Below, piece after piece: positions 14,672-22,746 of a stretch of 37,585 nucleotides of DNA (its first letter is position 1; each line of letters opens with the position of its first letter). The stretch is from positions 1 through 37,585 of the forward strand of contig CADCTA010000061.1 of the NCBI GenBank assembly GCA_902805675.1, given 5' to 3'. Source of the stretch: an uncultured Chthoniobacterales bacterium. Its GTDB lineage: Bacteria > Verrucomicrobiota > Verrucomicrobiia > Chthoniobacterales > UBA10450. The notes under the pieces were generated by a model. It ran no database searches and was not told the origin of the DNA. It saw nothing but the letters and a program-made list of their open reading frames with translations. The position numbers and the translations under genes were made by a program.

Positions 14672-16723
14672 TTACCGACAAGGCGCCCAGCGCAGTGGGT
14701 GGAACTTCGGCGAGTGCGCCATATAGATGGCTCCGTCGAACTCCAGATGCGGACGGAGCTGGTCAATGCCGGTGGCGTAGGCGCGGTGCTCGAGAGCAGA
14801 GCCGCCGCGCGTGTCGACCAGGATCGCCGGCGCGCCGCCCTGAGCATCCAGCACGGGTTTGAGGGCGTCTTCCAATGAATCGGGCTGACGCTGGACCTCC
14901 CCGCAGGTGGCGAAATCAACTTCCGTGACGAACGCGTTCAGGGTGAAGCTCGCGTACCTTTCGCCGAAAGCGTCCGCCAGATGGCTGCCCATCGGCTTCT
15001 CGCCGGTCACGAGCGGCGCCCGCGCCACGTGTGAGTTGGCGGCCCAGACCATCGTCCGGGCGTTCGGCGCCTTCAGCCCACGCATAACGTGGAATGCGTA
15101 CGCCATTCCTTCGTCGCGCGCGCTGTAACCCGCCGGGCGGTTATGCGCGATGGTGAAGACCTGGTTCTCGTTCGCACGCATGCCCACCACGCGCAGCATG
15201 GCGATGGCGAAGTCCCCATCGGACGTCCGCTGCACGAGGTTCGGCTTGTTCGTGGTCAGGTGATTCTCGATTGAAGCCAGTGTCTGTAGGCATGCCTCGT
15301 GCCGATCGGCCGGCACCTGGCCAAAGGGATGGTTCTTCTCGACACCTTCACACTGTGTCAGGCCGGTAGACCGCGGGTCGCTCCGCGGGATACCGATGCG
15401 CTCGAGGTAATTGACGAGCCCGGCGGCGTCCTCTTTCGGCTGCTGAATATCGAACCCAAAAAACGCGATCTTGTCGGCCGGGTCAGGATGGGCGCTGTTC
15501 CAGTCTCGCATCCACTTCACGGCATCGGCGTACTCGGTGCCCTGCCACACGATGATGTGCTGGCGAATTGCCTCCTCGGCAGTTCCGCTGCCGCCATTCA
15601 CGTAGGCGGCCGCCAATTCGGCCCCTTGCCAGCCGGTCTCCATCGCAAACGCGCGGAAACCCATCTCCTGGACAAGGAACCGCAGCATCCGGTGCTTCAT
15701 CCGGTAGAACCCGCCGGAGGTGTGCCAACTCTCGCCAAATCCCGCCACCGTCGCGTGGCCGATAAGCCAGCGGAGCGGCTCGAGATCCGCCGTCGAGCCG
15801 AGGTTCGGATCGTCGCCCAGCAGAGGCCACACACCGAGATAGTCGGCGTTCAACGCGTACACTTCTACGACCGCCACGCCGGTGGCACCGCCAGCACCGC
15901 GCACCGTCGCCGTGTAATTGCCAGGCTGCAGCGTCTCGACGAGCGCGGCTTCCAGCTCGATCGCCGGCGGGATGCCTGACGCGCGGATCGGCGCCTCCTG
16001 GTCGCTCCGCCAGTTGTCGTTCGATCGGAGGACGTTGCCGTTGCCATCCACCAACTCCAACATCGGATCAGCCAGCTTGCCGGTCACCGAGAGCGAAGGC
16101 CCGATCGCGCGGATCAGGACGCGTTGCGACGAGCCCGGCTCGCCCACGACGATCGTGCCGGCGATCATCACGTTGGTGCCGGTCTGGACCAGGCCGCGCG
16201 TCGCGATGTTCGCGAGCTTTGAAGCGGCGCCGGTGTCCAGATCGTACAGTTCCACCAGGCCTACGCCGGTCGTGTCGCCTTTCCCGCGCATCACCGCGGT
16301 GTAAACGCCGGGTGCGAGCGTCTTCACGATCGCTGATTCGCGCTCATCGGTCGGCGGGATGGTGCTGGCCTCGATCTCGGACCGCTCGGCCGCTGCCTTC
16401 CAGTTGTCGTTGAACGCGAGCGACGTCTCACCTTGGAACAGCTCGAGAGTAGGATCCTCCAGCGCGCCGCCAACGCCTCCTGCGGCGAGCGTCGGCCCGA
16501 TCGCGCGAAGCATCACCTTCTTCGGCTGGTTGCCGGTGACGATGAATCCCGCGATGAGCGCGTTTTCATCAGCGCCCACGGACATGCGCGTGGAGATGTT
16601 CGCAAGGCTTGGCTGCTGCTGCGCGTGCGCGTTCAAACCCGCGGGGATCAACGCCACGCCTGCGGCAGCGAGTGATCCTAGGAGGCTCCTAACACCGCGA
16701 TTGCGCCAACCCGCTGTAAGCAC
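14672..16723 (-). CDS. surface erythromycin-esterase-like enzyme with two N-terminal beta repeats
   Basis: This 683-residue exported protein has a signal peptide (ending near NAHAQ, about 35). Two homologous beta domains follow, roughly 40-170 and 170-295. Each has LANI(S/A)TR, an IAG(F/T)I(V)..G strand, RAIGP(T/S)L, DP(T/M)LEL, NDNW, IPP and PG(V/N)YTA(V/T)(M/V)RG. The rest is an erythromycin-esterase-family domain: GFGESWHTSGGFYRMKHRML (the E..H motif), GFRAFAMETGW, FFGFDIQ, ARDEGMAYAFHVMRG and VWAANSHVARA. Family members hydrolyse esters such as macrolide lactones, but most relatives have unknown substrates. Resistance should not be assumed. The start is a GTG at 16723; it appears monocistronic. 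Confidence 0.8.
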   Translation of the reverse strand: MLTAGWRNRGVRSLLGSLAAAGVALIPAGLNAHAQQQPSLANISTRMSVGADENALIAGFIVTGNQPKKVMLRAIGPTLAAGGVGGALEDPTLELFQGETSLAFNDNWKAAAERSEIEASTIPPTDERESAIVKTLAPGVYTAVMRGKGDTTGVGLVELYDLDTGAASKLANIATRGLVQTGTNVMIAGTIVVGEPGSSQRVLIRAIGPSLSVTGKLADPMLELVDGNGNVLRSNDNWRSDQEAPIRASGIPPAIELEAALVETLQPGNYTATVRGAGGATGVAVVEVYALNADYLGVWPLLGDDPNLGSTADLEPLRWLIGHATVAGFGESWHTSGGFYRMKHRMLRFLVQEMGFRAFAMETGWQGAELAAAYVNGGSGTAEEAIRQHIIVWQGTEYADAVKWMRDWNSAHPDPADKIAFFGFDIQQPKEDAAGLVNYLERIGIPRSDPRSTGLTQCEGVEKNHPFGQVPADRHEACLQTLASIENHLTTNKPNLVQRTSDGDFAIAMLRVVGMRANENQVFTIAHNRPAGYSARDEGMAYAFHVMRGLKAPNARTMVWAANSHVARAPLVTGEKPMGSHLADAFGERYASFTLNAFVTEVDFATCGEVQRQPDSLEDALKPVLDAQGGAPAILVDTRGGSALEHRAYATGIDQLRPHLEFDGAIYMAHSPKFHPLRWAPCR

Positions 16724-16869
16724 AAGACCGAGCGTGCCGAGATCCTAAGCGGATGACAAGGACAAAGGCGAACTAGGGCCGACATAAGCAAGGCGCACGC
16801 AGGGCACCGTGCTCTCCTGCACGCACGAGAGCAGCGCACTTCCCTTCGTATCGCTAGATGGAAGCCGCC

Positions 16870-17715
16870 TTACCGGCCGCTGCCGGAGTTCTGATCGTTC
16901 GGCCTGCGATCAGGAGGCGGTCGCTGGCCGCGAGGCGGCCGCCGCGGGTCGCGGCCGCCCACCCGCGAGCCACCGCCGAAGAGCCCGCCGATGCCAATGC
17001 CGATCGATGGGCCGCGCGACTGTCCGCCGACGGGTTGGCCCTGGTAGATTCGCTCCCCGTTGGCCTGGTCACGCGCCGCCTCTGCGATGAGCTCGCGGCT
17101 GGGGAGCGGGCGGAACTTCGTGACCAGCGGATGCGTCTTCATCACCTCGTCGAGGTCGATGTCGACTGGCATACCGAGCGTGGTGGCGCCTGCGGGAACC
17201 TCCAGCATCTGCCCCGCGCGCAGATCGCGTGACTGCCCGCTCACTTTTCGCAGCGACAAGCGGGCGCCGCCTTCCAGAACGACGAGCTTGCTCCGTCCGC
17301 CGCGAGCGTGCTCGAAGATCAAGGTCGTGCCGGTGACCGCGACGGTCACCGGTTCAGTGCGAATGTTTCCGCCACCTGAGCCTTTTGGAACGCGCAGGAG
17401 GAGCGAGCCGTTCGTCAGCTGCACGTCGCGACCGGCTTTGTCGAAGCTGTAGATCGTGTTCGCGCCGAGCCGGCTGATTGTCAGATCGGGAAACGTCAGC
17501 TCAGAACGCGACGCATCGCCGGTTCGCACCGCTTCGCCTTCGCCCACTTTGTCATTCAAGGCCGCCGCGCGCGCAGCTGCGTCTTCCGGCAGCACTTTTA
17601 CGTCGCGCACGATCTGTGTGACCCGCGCCGCGCCCGGCGTCGCGACCAATGGCCGACTCGGCAGCGTGACTGCAGCGGCAATCGCGATCGTGATGCGCAG
17701 CAGTGGTGCGTTCAT
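16870..17715 (-). CDS. secreted FecR-domain protein with Gly/Arg-rich tail
   Basis: This 281-residue protein has a signal peptide (MNAPLLRITIAIAAAVTLPS, cleavage near VATPGA). A FecR-type beta domain follows: VKVLPEDAAARAAALNDKVGEGEAVRTG, then SELTFPDLTISRLGANTIYSF, SLLLRVPKGSGG, VAVTGTTLIFEH and LVVLEGGARLSL. FecR proteins are either transmembrane signal transducers or, as here with an exported form, surface proteins of unknown role. No sigma factor is adjacent, so classical iron signalling is unlikely. The tail after about 240 is Gly-, Arg- and Pro-rich and low complexity. The ATG at 17715 is preferred over one 33 codons upstream because it opens a normal signal peptide. Confidence 0.8.
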   Translation of the reverse strand: MNAPLLRITIAIAAAVTLPSRPLVATPGAARVTQIVRDVKVLPEDAAARAAALNDKVGEGEAVRTGDASRSELTFPDLTISRLGANTIYSFDKAGRDVQLTNGSLLLRVPKGSGGGNIRTEPVTVAVTGTTLIFEHARGGRSKLVVLEGGARLSLRKVSGQSRDLRAGQMLEVPAGATTLGMPVDIDLDEVMKTHPLVTKFRPLPSRELIAEAARDQANGERIYQGQPVGGQSRGPSIGIGIGGLFGGGSRVGGRDPRRPPRGQRPPPDRRPNDQNSGSGR

Positions 17716-18147
17716 GAACGTCACTCGAGTGCGGAAACCCTTGACCGGGCACAGGGCGTTGGCCTTGTTCGCGGTCGGCGAGCAGCACGCACCTGAGGGG
17801 AGCAGAGTGTTCACCCGCCTATGTTTATCAAGATGCAGGGCTTGGCAGCAACGGGTAAATCCCTCACCGAGCCGTCTAGCGGAACGCCGCTCTCGGGGCG
17901 ACGGTTCGTCCCCGGCTCGTGCGATTTGGTGCCGACGAGCGGAATTGCGCTGACTGGCGGAAGAGCTGAGGCGCTGACGACCAGCGATCAGGCGCTACGG
18001 AATCGCCGCCATAGCATGCCGAACGAAACCATCCGGCACGTCTCTCAGGAAGAGGGAGTTCGCCAGCGATGTTTCTGTCGCTGCTGGATTCCCTGACCTG
18101 CGTCCATTTAAGAAGCGCGTAGCGGTAGTGCGAAACGAACCAAACAG
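17716..18147. other. 432-bp gap, no convincing gene
   Basis: This stretch separates the divergent FecR and response-regulator genes and must hold both promoters. A 91-codon plus-strand frame (17821-18096) exists but looks non-coding, with an uneven composition and no ribosome site. Several hairpins can form, for example GCTCGT/ACGAGC around 17916-17942 and CAGCGA/TCGCTG around 18067-18086. No known riboswitch pattern was recognised. Confidence 0.5.
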
Positions 18148-18537
18148 GTGGCTACACAAACTCAGACGCTCCGCATCCTCTGCGTCGATGATGAAGTTCA
18201 TGTCCTTTCGCTAGTGACCGACACGTTGAGCGCTGAAGGCTACGACGTGCAGACCGCAGTCGACGGCGCGCACGCTTTGCAGAAGATCGCCACCAATGAC
18301 CGGCCCTACGACCTCCTCATCGTCGACGGCAGAATGCCAAACCTCGACGGCTGGAAGTTTATCGTGCAGACGCGCGCTGGCGGCTTCAAAGGCCGTATCA
18401 TTGTCTTTTCCGGCTTCATCGATGCCTATGAGCAGAAGCGTTACGGCGAGCTCACGATCGACCGCATCATCGAAAAGCCGCCACGCACCGGCGAACTCGT
18501 GCGCGCCGTGAAGGAGTTAATCGGCGAGGCATTGTAA
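18148..18537 (+). CDS. single-domain response regulator (receiver)
   Basis: This 129-residue protein is only a CheY-like receiver. It shows the acidic pair VDDE (D14, D15), the phosphorylation site LLIVDGRMPNLDG (D60), the conserved Ser at S88 in VFSG, and the Lys-Pro pair IIEKPP (K110, P111). No output domain follows, so it works through protein contact, as in motility or phosphorelay. No histidine kinase lies nearby, so its partner is elsewhere. The start is a GTG at 18148, about 10 bp after a purine-rich patch. Well conserved at all key residues, so function is likely intact. Confidence 0.9.
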   Translation: MATQTQTLRILCVDDEVHVLSLVTDTLSAEGYDVQTAVDGAHALQKIATNDRPYDLLIVDGRMPNLDGWKFIVQTRAGGFKGRIIVFSGFIDAYEQKRYGELTIDRIIEKPPRTGELVRAVKELIGEAL

Positions 18538-18641
18538 ATTCGCGCGGCAGGCGGACATTTGCTCACACTGCGTCACTCGCGCACCAGCTGTCGTATTACG
18601 CAGTGCAACTCAGGCAAACTCCCAGTGTTAAATCTCACATC

Positions 18642-18902
18642 ATGAAACCAGCTTCACTTCTCCTCCTCGCCGCCGCCATGTCGCTCATCGGCTGCACGAC
18701 CACGACCGAAACGACCACCGCGACGACTCGCACGACGGCCGCGACTTCGGATTCTCGCAGCGGCGCCACGCCGATCGACCAGAATCGGAACATCAACAAG
18801 CGCACCTACACGCACGAAGACATCCAGAGCACCGGTCGCGGTGACAACATCGCCGACGCGCTTTCGACCCTCGACGCAGGCGTCTACACCTCGGGCCGGT
18901 AA
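18642..18902 (+). CDS. small lipoprotein, Thr-rich linker
   Basis: This 86-residue protein begins with MKPASLLLLAAAMSLIGCTT, a lipoprotein signal with LIGC lipobox (Cys 18). It continues with a Thr-rich linker and a short tail containing NRNINKRTYTHEDIQSTGRGDNIADALSTLDAGVYTSGR. The tail resembles short soil-bacterial lipoproteins with an ST(G)xGDNIxDALS motif, but no function is known. The ATG at 18642 starts the signal; upstream codons in frame look non-coding. It follows the response regulator by about 100 bp and converges with a small membrane protein gene. Confidence 0.7.
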   Translation: MKPASLLLLAAAMSLIGCTTTTETTTATTRTTAATSDSRSGATPIDQNRNINKRTYTHEDIQSTGRGDNIADALSTLDAGVYTSGR

Positions 18903-18938
18903 GGCTCCCAGCTCCGTGTGGCTCGCGCGCTGACTCGC

Positions 18939-19163
18939 TCAGCGCGTGAGCAACACCACTCCAAGCGCCGTCTTTGCGGCGTTCACGGCGCGCGCGGTGC
19001 GTCGATGATCCGCGATCTCTTCCGTCGCGGCCTTTACAAGCTGCGGCCCGACGTGCCACAGCAGCGACCGCCGTCGCGGCATCACGATTCCGGCGATCCC
19101 GTCAGCAATCAGTAAAATCCCGCCGATCTGAAGCAGACGGCGGCACGTCGAGTTCTCGTTCAT
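18939..19163 (-). CDS. small membrane protein, unknown
   Basis: This is a 74-residue protein with two short hydrophobic stretches: LLQIGGILLIADGIAGIVM near the N-terminus and TALGVVLL at the C-terminus, separated by a basic, His-containing helix (WHVGPQLVKAATEEIADHRRTARAVNAA). It could be a two-helix inner-membrane protein. The chosen start is the ATG at 19163; a GTG lies one codon upstream. No family is recognised. Its 3' end faces the lipoprotein gene. Confidence 0.5.
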   Translation of the reverse strand: MNENSTCRRLLQIGGILLIADGIAGIVMPRRRSLLWHVGPQLVKAATEEIADHRRTARAVNAAKTALGVVLLTR

Positions 19164-19258
19164 CACACCCTATTGCGTGTCCGGCGCAAACTTTCAAACG
19201 GGCGGTCGCTGTGGCGGCTTCTTTTTCGACCGATCGAAGCTCCGGGTGTTTGACTCGT

Positions 19259-20029
19259 TCAGCCGGTTCGCGCCGCCGCACGCACCTGTCGCCTGCGGAT
19301 GCTGTTGTGGACCGGCACGAGCACGGCCAGCGAGAAGTAGACCCAGCCGCTCCATTGCACCTGCGGCCTCGGCACAGTCAGCGCGAGTACGAGTGAGAGA
19401 ATCCCGACCGTCACAGGAATTAGCCAGGCGGTGATTTCACCGACTGTTGTAATCTGCTCGGCCTCGTTCAGGCGTAGCGGGCGCCGCAGATAGTACGCGC
19501 GCAAATTCAGCAGCAGGATCTCCAAAGCAATTGCGGTGAAGCCAATCGCAAACACTGCGAACAACGTACGGGCCTGTACGGCTGACTGCAGCAGCAGCGG
19601 TTGCCCGAAAGCGCGATCGCTCAGCAGGTACCACATCCCTCCGAAGATCACCTTGAGCGGGTAGATGTAGATCAGGATTGTGACCAGCATCGTCCAGCTG
19701 ATGAAGATCGAGACGCCGTCTTCCAGCCCGTAGCGCCGGCTCCACAGCCAATGGCCCCGCCAGAAGAGCCCCAGCACGGCAATGCTCGCAATGAACGCCG
19801 GCACATTTCGGAAAGCGGCGAGCAGGTCGCTGGCGTTATCTGGCACGCGATCGACGGAGATCACCATCATCGTGACCGAAAACGCGAAGGCGGCATCGAT
19901 GAAGGCTTCCAGCCGGGTCGTGTCCATTCCGCGCAGGCGGAAACTGCGCAGCCGCGGGAGCGTATCCAGATCGTCCGGCATGGCCGACGCAATCTCGTCG
20001 TGGCGCTCGTTCATCGCTCCCGATGTCAT
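19259..20029 (-). CDS. TMEM175-type (DUF1211) potassium channel candidate
   Basis: This 256-residue protein is predicted to have six transmembrane helices. The first helix begins with RLEAFIDAAFAFSVTMMVISV, matching the R-x3-FSD motif of TMEM175 (DUF1211), with Ile in place of Ser. Later helices include FIASIAVLGLFWRGHWLWSR and ISWTMLVTILIYIYPLKVIF. Bacterial TMEM175 proteins form tetrameric potassium leak channels. The basic C-terminus (RRRQVRAAARTG) is cytoplasmic. ATG start; a second ATG five codons later is possible. It follows the glucan cluster on the same strand after a 250-bp gap. Confidence 0.8.
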   Translation of the reverse strand: MTSGAMNERHDEIASAMPDDLDTLPRLRSFRLRGMDTTRLEAFIDAAFAFSVTMMVISVDRVPDNASDLLAAFRNVPAFIASIAVLGLFWRGHWLWSRRYGLEDGVSIFISWTMLVTILIYIYPLKVIFGGMWYLLSDRAFGQPLLLQSAVQARTLFAVFAIGFTAIALEILLLNLRAYYLRRPLRLNEAEQITTVGEITAWLIPVTVGILSLVLALTVPRPQVQWSGWVYFSLAVLVPVHNSIRRRQVRAAARTG

Positions 20030-20147
20030 GCCACAGTCGGGCGCGCGGGGGCAATCACGATGCGCCGGTGTGTGCCTAGAGCAGCTCTGCTGGAGCTTTC
20101 CGGCTGTGACGCCTCGTGAGTGGCGAGCCGTGGATCGAAAGCGGCGG

Positions 20148-20232
20148 AAGACCGCCGCACTCCAAAGCGCAAGCGCATCGAGCGCGCTGCGCGGGCGCGG
20201 TAGCGTGTTGGAGTGCGCCAGTATTCTGGCGG
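20148..20232. repeat. imperfect inverted repeat downstream of the permease gene
   Basis: GGCGGAAGACCGCCGCACTCC (about 20151-20163, mostly as a hairpin CGGCGG...CCGCCG) is mirrored by GGAGTGCGCCAGTATTCTGG at about 20209-20229, which itself folds as CGCCAG/CTGGCG followed by TTTT on the plus strand. It resembles a dispersed repeat and may end or process the transcript of the upstream gene. The gap 20030-20279 has nothing else recognisable. Confidence 0.45.
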
Positions 20233-20279
20233 TTTTGCACTTCTCACGAGCGAAGCAGGAAACTACTGCAGCAGCTGCG

Positions 20280-21173
20280 CTAGTAGACCGCTTCGCTGGC
20301 GCGGGTGCGCTTCAGCAGCATCTGCGAGAAGACGAACAGGATGGCAAAGATGACGACCGAGAGCGCGGCGGCCCAGCCGAACCGGTACATGTTAAAGGCC
20401 GCCTTGTAGACGTAGGAGACGAGGATGTGCGTGGAGTCGGCCGGCTCGCCACCGTTCGTGACCAGCCAGATGACGTTGATGTTGTTGAACGTCCAGACAA
20501 TGCCCAGCGTGATCGCGGGAATCATCACCGGACGAAGCAGCGGCGCGGTGATGTTCCAGAACTGAAACCACTTCGACGCGCCGTCCACGTCCGCGGCTTC
20601 GTAAAGGTCGTCCGGGATCGACTGCAAGCCGCCGAGCGCGATCACCATCATAAAGGGGAAGCCGAGCCAGACGTTGGTGATGATCACGGCGAGGAAGGCT
20701 TCAAACGGGGAGGTCAGCCATTCCACCGGCGGCAGGTGGAGATACTTCGTAATGAGCAGGTTCACGGCGCCGTACTCGTAGTTGAACATGCCGCGCCAGG
20801 TGAGCGCGGTGATGTACTGCGGCAGCGCCCATGGCAGGATCAACGCCACACGCCACCATGCTTTTCCGCGGATGAACTTCTGATGCAGCACGACGGCGAG
20901 AAAGACGCCGATCACCACGTGAAAGACGATGTTTACGAGCGTCCAAATCACCGTCTTGAGCAGGATCGACCAGAACAGCTCCTGCCGGAACACCGACACG
21001 AACTGATCGAAGCCGATCAGCCGCCAGTCGCGAATGTGATAGATGTTCGCATTCGAGAACGAGAGGACGACGTTGAATAGGAACGGGAACGCTACCACTG
21101 CGAGCACGACGAGCAGCGCCGGCGTGAGCAATGCGGCAAGGAACAGCCGAACTTTGGTTTTCTCGCTCGGCAT
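20280..21173 (-). CDS. sugar ABC transporter permease, MalF/UgpA type
   Basis: This protein of about 297 residues has six predicted membrane helices, beginning LFLAALLTPALLVVLAVVAFPF. The cytoplasmic EAA loop reads EAADVDGASKWFQFWNITAPLLRP, the contact for the ATPase. This is the CUT1-family layout used for oligosaccharide import. It is the last gene of the glucan cluster, following the binding protein across an inverted-repeat gap. The second permease (MalG type) and the ATPase expected next are absent: a TMEM175 gene follows instead. Either they are elsewhere in the genome or the transporter is incomplete. ATG at 21173; a GTG one codon upstream is possible. Confidence 0.9.
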   Translation of the reverse strand: MPSEKTKVRLFLAALLTPALLVVLAVVAFPFLFNVVLSFSNANIYHIRDWRLIGFDQFVSVFRQELFWSILLKTVIWTLVNIVFHVVIGVFLAVVLHQKFIRGKAWWRVALILPWALPQYITALTWRGMFNYEYGAVNLLITKYLHLPPVEWLTSPFEAFLAVIITNVWLGFPFMMVIALGGLQSIPDDLYEAADVDGASKWFQFWNITAPLLRPVMIPAITLGIVWTFNNINVIWLVTNGGEPADSTHILVSYVYKAAFNMYRFGWAAALSVVIFAILFVFSQMLLKRTRASEAVY

Positions 21174-21229
21174 CACAAAGGCGGCCCGACGAACTGGAGC
21201 AATGCTGCTGCCTCACCCCCATCATAGCC

Positions 21230-21330
21230 GTCATCCCGAGCGGAGCGAAGCGGAGTCGAGGGATCCCGTGGAGTTGCCGAAGGGTTTACCACGGGATTCC
21301 TCCACTCCGCTTCGCTGCGGTCGGAATGAC
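21230..21330. repeat. 101-bp inverted repeat between binding protein and permease genes
   Basis: Two 42-bp arms, 21230-21271 and 21289-21330, are imperfect inverted copies (GTCATCCCGAGCGGAGC... against ...CTGCGGTCGGAATGAC) with a 17-nt spacer. They would form a long RNA hairpin between the binding-protein and permease genes. This class of GTCATTCCGAGC-type repeat is dispersed in many soil bacteria. Placed here it could protect the upstream mRNA and reduce permease expression. Confidence 0.75.
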
Positions 21331-21358
21331 AGCTTTTTTGGAGTTCATCCCGCAAGCA

Positions 21359-22606
21359 TCAAAGGTTGCTATCCGCGATGTTCTTCTCGGCTTCGCGCTG
21401 CATCCGCCGCGCAGCTTCCTGCGCGGTGATCGCACCATTCATGACGAGCTGATACGGCCCGCGCATGCCTTCCCAGATTTGCCGCATCTGCGGCATGATC
21501 GGCATCGGCCGGCCGTGCTCGATCTGCTGCATTGACGCGACCAGCGCGGGGTTGCTTTCCATCACTGGGGATGAGAGCACCGCCGTCGCTGTCGGTGACG
21601 TGGAGAGCTTCGTCGCCATTTCTTCCTGCACCTCGGCGCTCGTCATGTAGTCGATCAACTCGCGGATGATCGGCAGCTTCTCCGGCGCGGCATTCACATT
21701 CACCGCATAGCCTTTCGCGGAAATCATCGGCTCACACCACTGCCCCGTCTCGGAGTTAATCGGCAGCGGCGCGACCATGTTCTGGCCGGGAACTCCGTAG
21801 CCGCCCCATGACCACGGCCCGTTCACGATCATCGCGGTCCGCTTCTCCTTGAAGAGCATGTCCGCGATCTCGTAGTCGCCTTCTTTCGGAATGATTTTGT
21901 ACCGGTCCCGCAGATCAAGCACGAACTGGATGGCGCGCACCGTTTGCTCGTTGTCCAGAGTTGGCCGGCCTTGCTCATCGATGACCCAGCCGCCAAATCC
22001 GGTCAGGAACGGGATGAAGAAGAACGGCTCGCGGTAATTCCACGTCAGGCCGTACTGATCCATTTTCCCATCGCCATTCGTGTCTTTCGTGAGGCTCTGC
22101 CCCATCGCCACCAGCTCGTCCAGCGTCCGCGGCGGCGTCGGTACAAGATCCGTGTTGTAGACCAGCGTGAGATGATTCCCGATCTGGTCAGCGGCGAGCC
22201 AGCGTTTCTCCTGCCAGCTGACGATTCCCTGCGGAATGAAACGCTCGAAAAACTCCGGTCCAAAGACCCGATCGAGCGGCATCACAGTCTGCGTGGTGAC
22301 CATCACGCCGACATTGTCCGATGGACCGTAGATGATCTCCGGGCCCTGACCCGCGACGGCCGCGATGACGAAGAGATTGCGGAGCTCCTCGTTTTCCTTG
22401 TAGAGCGCCTCGACCACATACTCGGGGTGCGCGGCGTTGAAGCGCTTTAGCTGCTCGTGAAACAGATCGCGCTCAGCGCTGATCTTCTGGTGCCAGATTT
22501 GGATGCGCCGGTGTGACTCCACTCGCGGGCTGCAGCTGCTGGCGCAGCAGAGAAGCGCGAGGAACAGCAAGAGACCAGTACTGCGACGGAGGACTGGTAG
22601 GGACAT
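21359..22606 (-). CDS. extracellular solute-binding lipoprotein, maltodextrin type
   Basis: This 415-residue protein begins MSLPVLRRSTGLLLFLALLC with an ASSC lipobox (Cys 25). The mature part is a family 1 sugar-binding protein: IQIWHQKISAERDLFHEQLKRF, then PEIIYGPSDNVGVM, QYGLTWNYREPFFFIPFLTGFGGW, and AMIVNGPWSWGGY with PLPINSETGQW, as in MalE-like proteins. A calcium-type loop, DTNGDGKMDQYG, is present. It should deliver oligosaccharides to the MalF-type permease across the inverted-repeat gap. The ATG at 22606 is chosen for the lipoprotein signal; the longer frame to 22648 adds 14 residues without signal character. The gene upstream is a secreted GH13 enzyme. Confidence 0.88.
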   Translation of the reverse strand: MSLPVLRRSTGLLLFLALLCCASSCSPRVESHRRIQIWHQKISAERDLFHEQLKRFNAAHPEYVVEALYKENEELRNLFVIAAVAGQGPEIIYGPSDNVGVMVTTQTVMPLDRVFGPEFFERFIPQGIVSWQEKRWLAADQIGNHLTLVYNTDLVPTPPRTLDELVAMGQSLTKDTNGDGKMDQYGLTWNYREPFFFIPFLTGFGGWVIDEQGRPTLDNEQTVRAIQFVLDLRDRYKIIPKEGDYEIADMLFKEKRTAMIVNGPWSWGGYGVPGQNMVAPLPINSETGQWCEPMISAKGYAVNVNAAPEKLPIIRELIDYMTSAEVQEEMATKLSTSPTATAVLSSPVMESNPALVASMQQIEHGRPMPIMPQMRQIWEGMRGPYQLVMNGAITAQEAARRMQREAEKNIADSNL

Positions 22607-22667
22607 TGCGCTGTGATCTCCGAGCAGCGTGACTCGCCGCGTGATCATCGTACGTCCCCCTCGCGTG

Positions 22668-22704
22668 CGACGCCGCCCGGACGCCGCAGCGCGGCGCCCC
22701 TACC
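22668..22704. repeat. single REP-like palindrome
   Basis: The reverse complement, GGTAGGGGCGCCGCGCTGCG followed by GCGTCC, closely matches the left half of the doublet at 4801-4912. It sits between the GH13 gene and the binding-protein gene, so it lies inside the cluster transcript and may tune relative mRNA levels. Confidence 0.6.
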
Positions 22705-22746
22705 ACGCAGCGCGCTCAACTTCTCAGCATCAACCTTGGCAGACAC

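Noticed and set aside
14672..16723. Macrolide resistance gene
   Set aside because: Family membership alone does not show macrolide hydrolysis; the exported multidomain form argues for another substrate.
17821..18096. 91-codon plus-strand frame before the response regulator
   Set aside because: No ribosome site, unusual composition and no recognisable motif; treated as non-coding.
19782..21080. 432-codon plus-strand frame spanning the channel and permease genes
   Set aside because: Composition is extreme (His, Asp, Arg), and it covers two well-supported minus-strand genes and a repeat.
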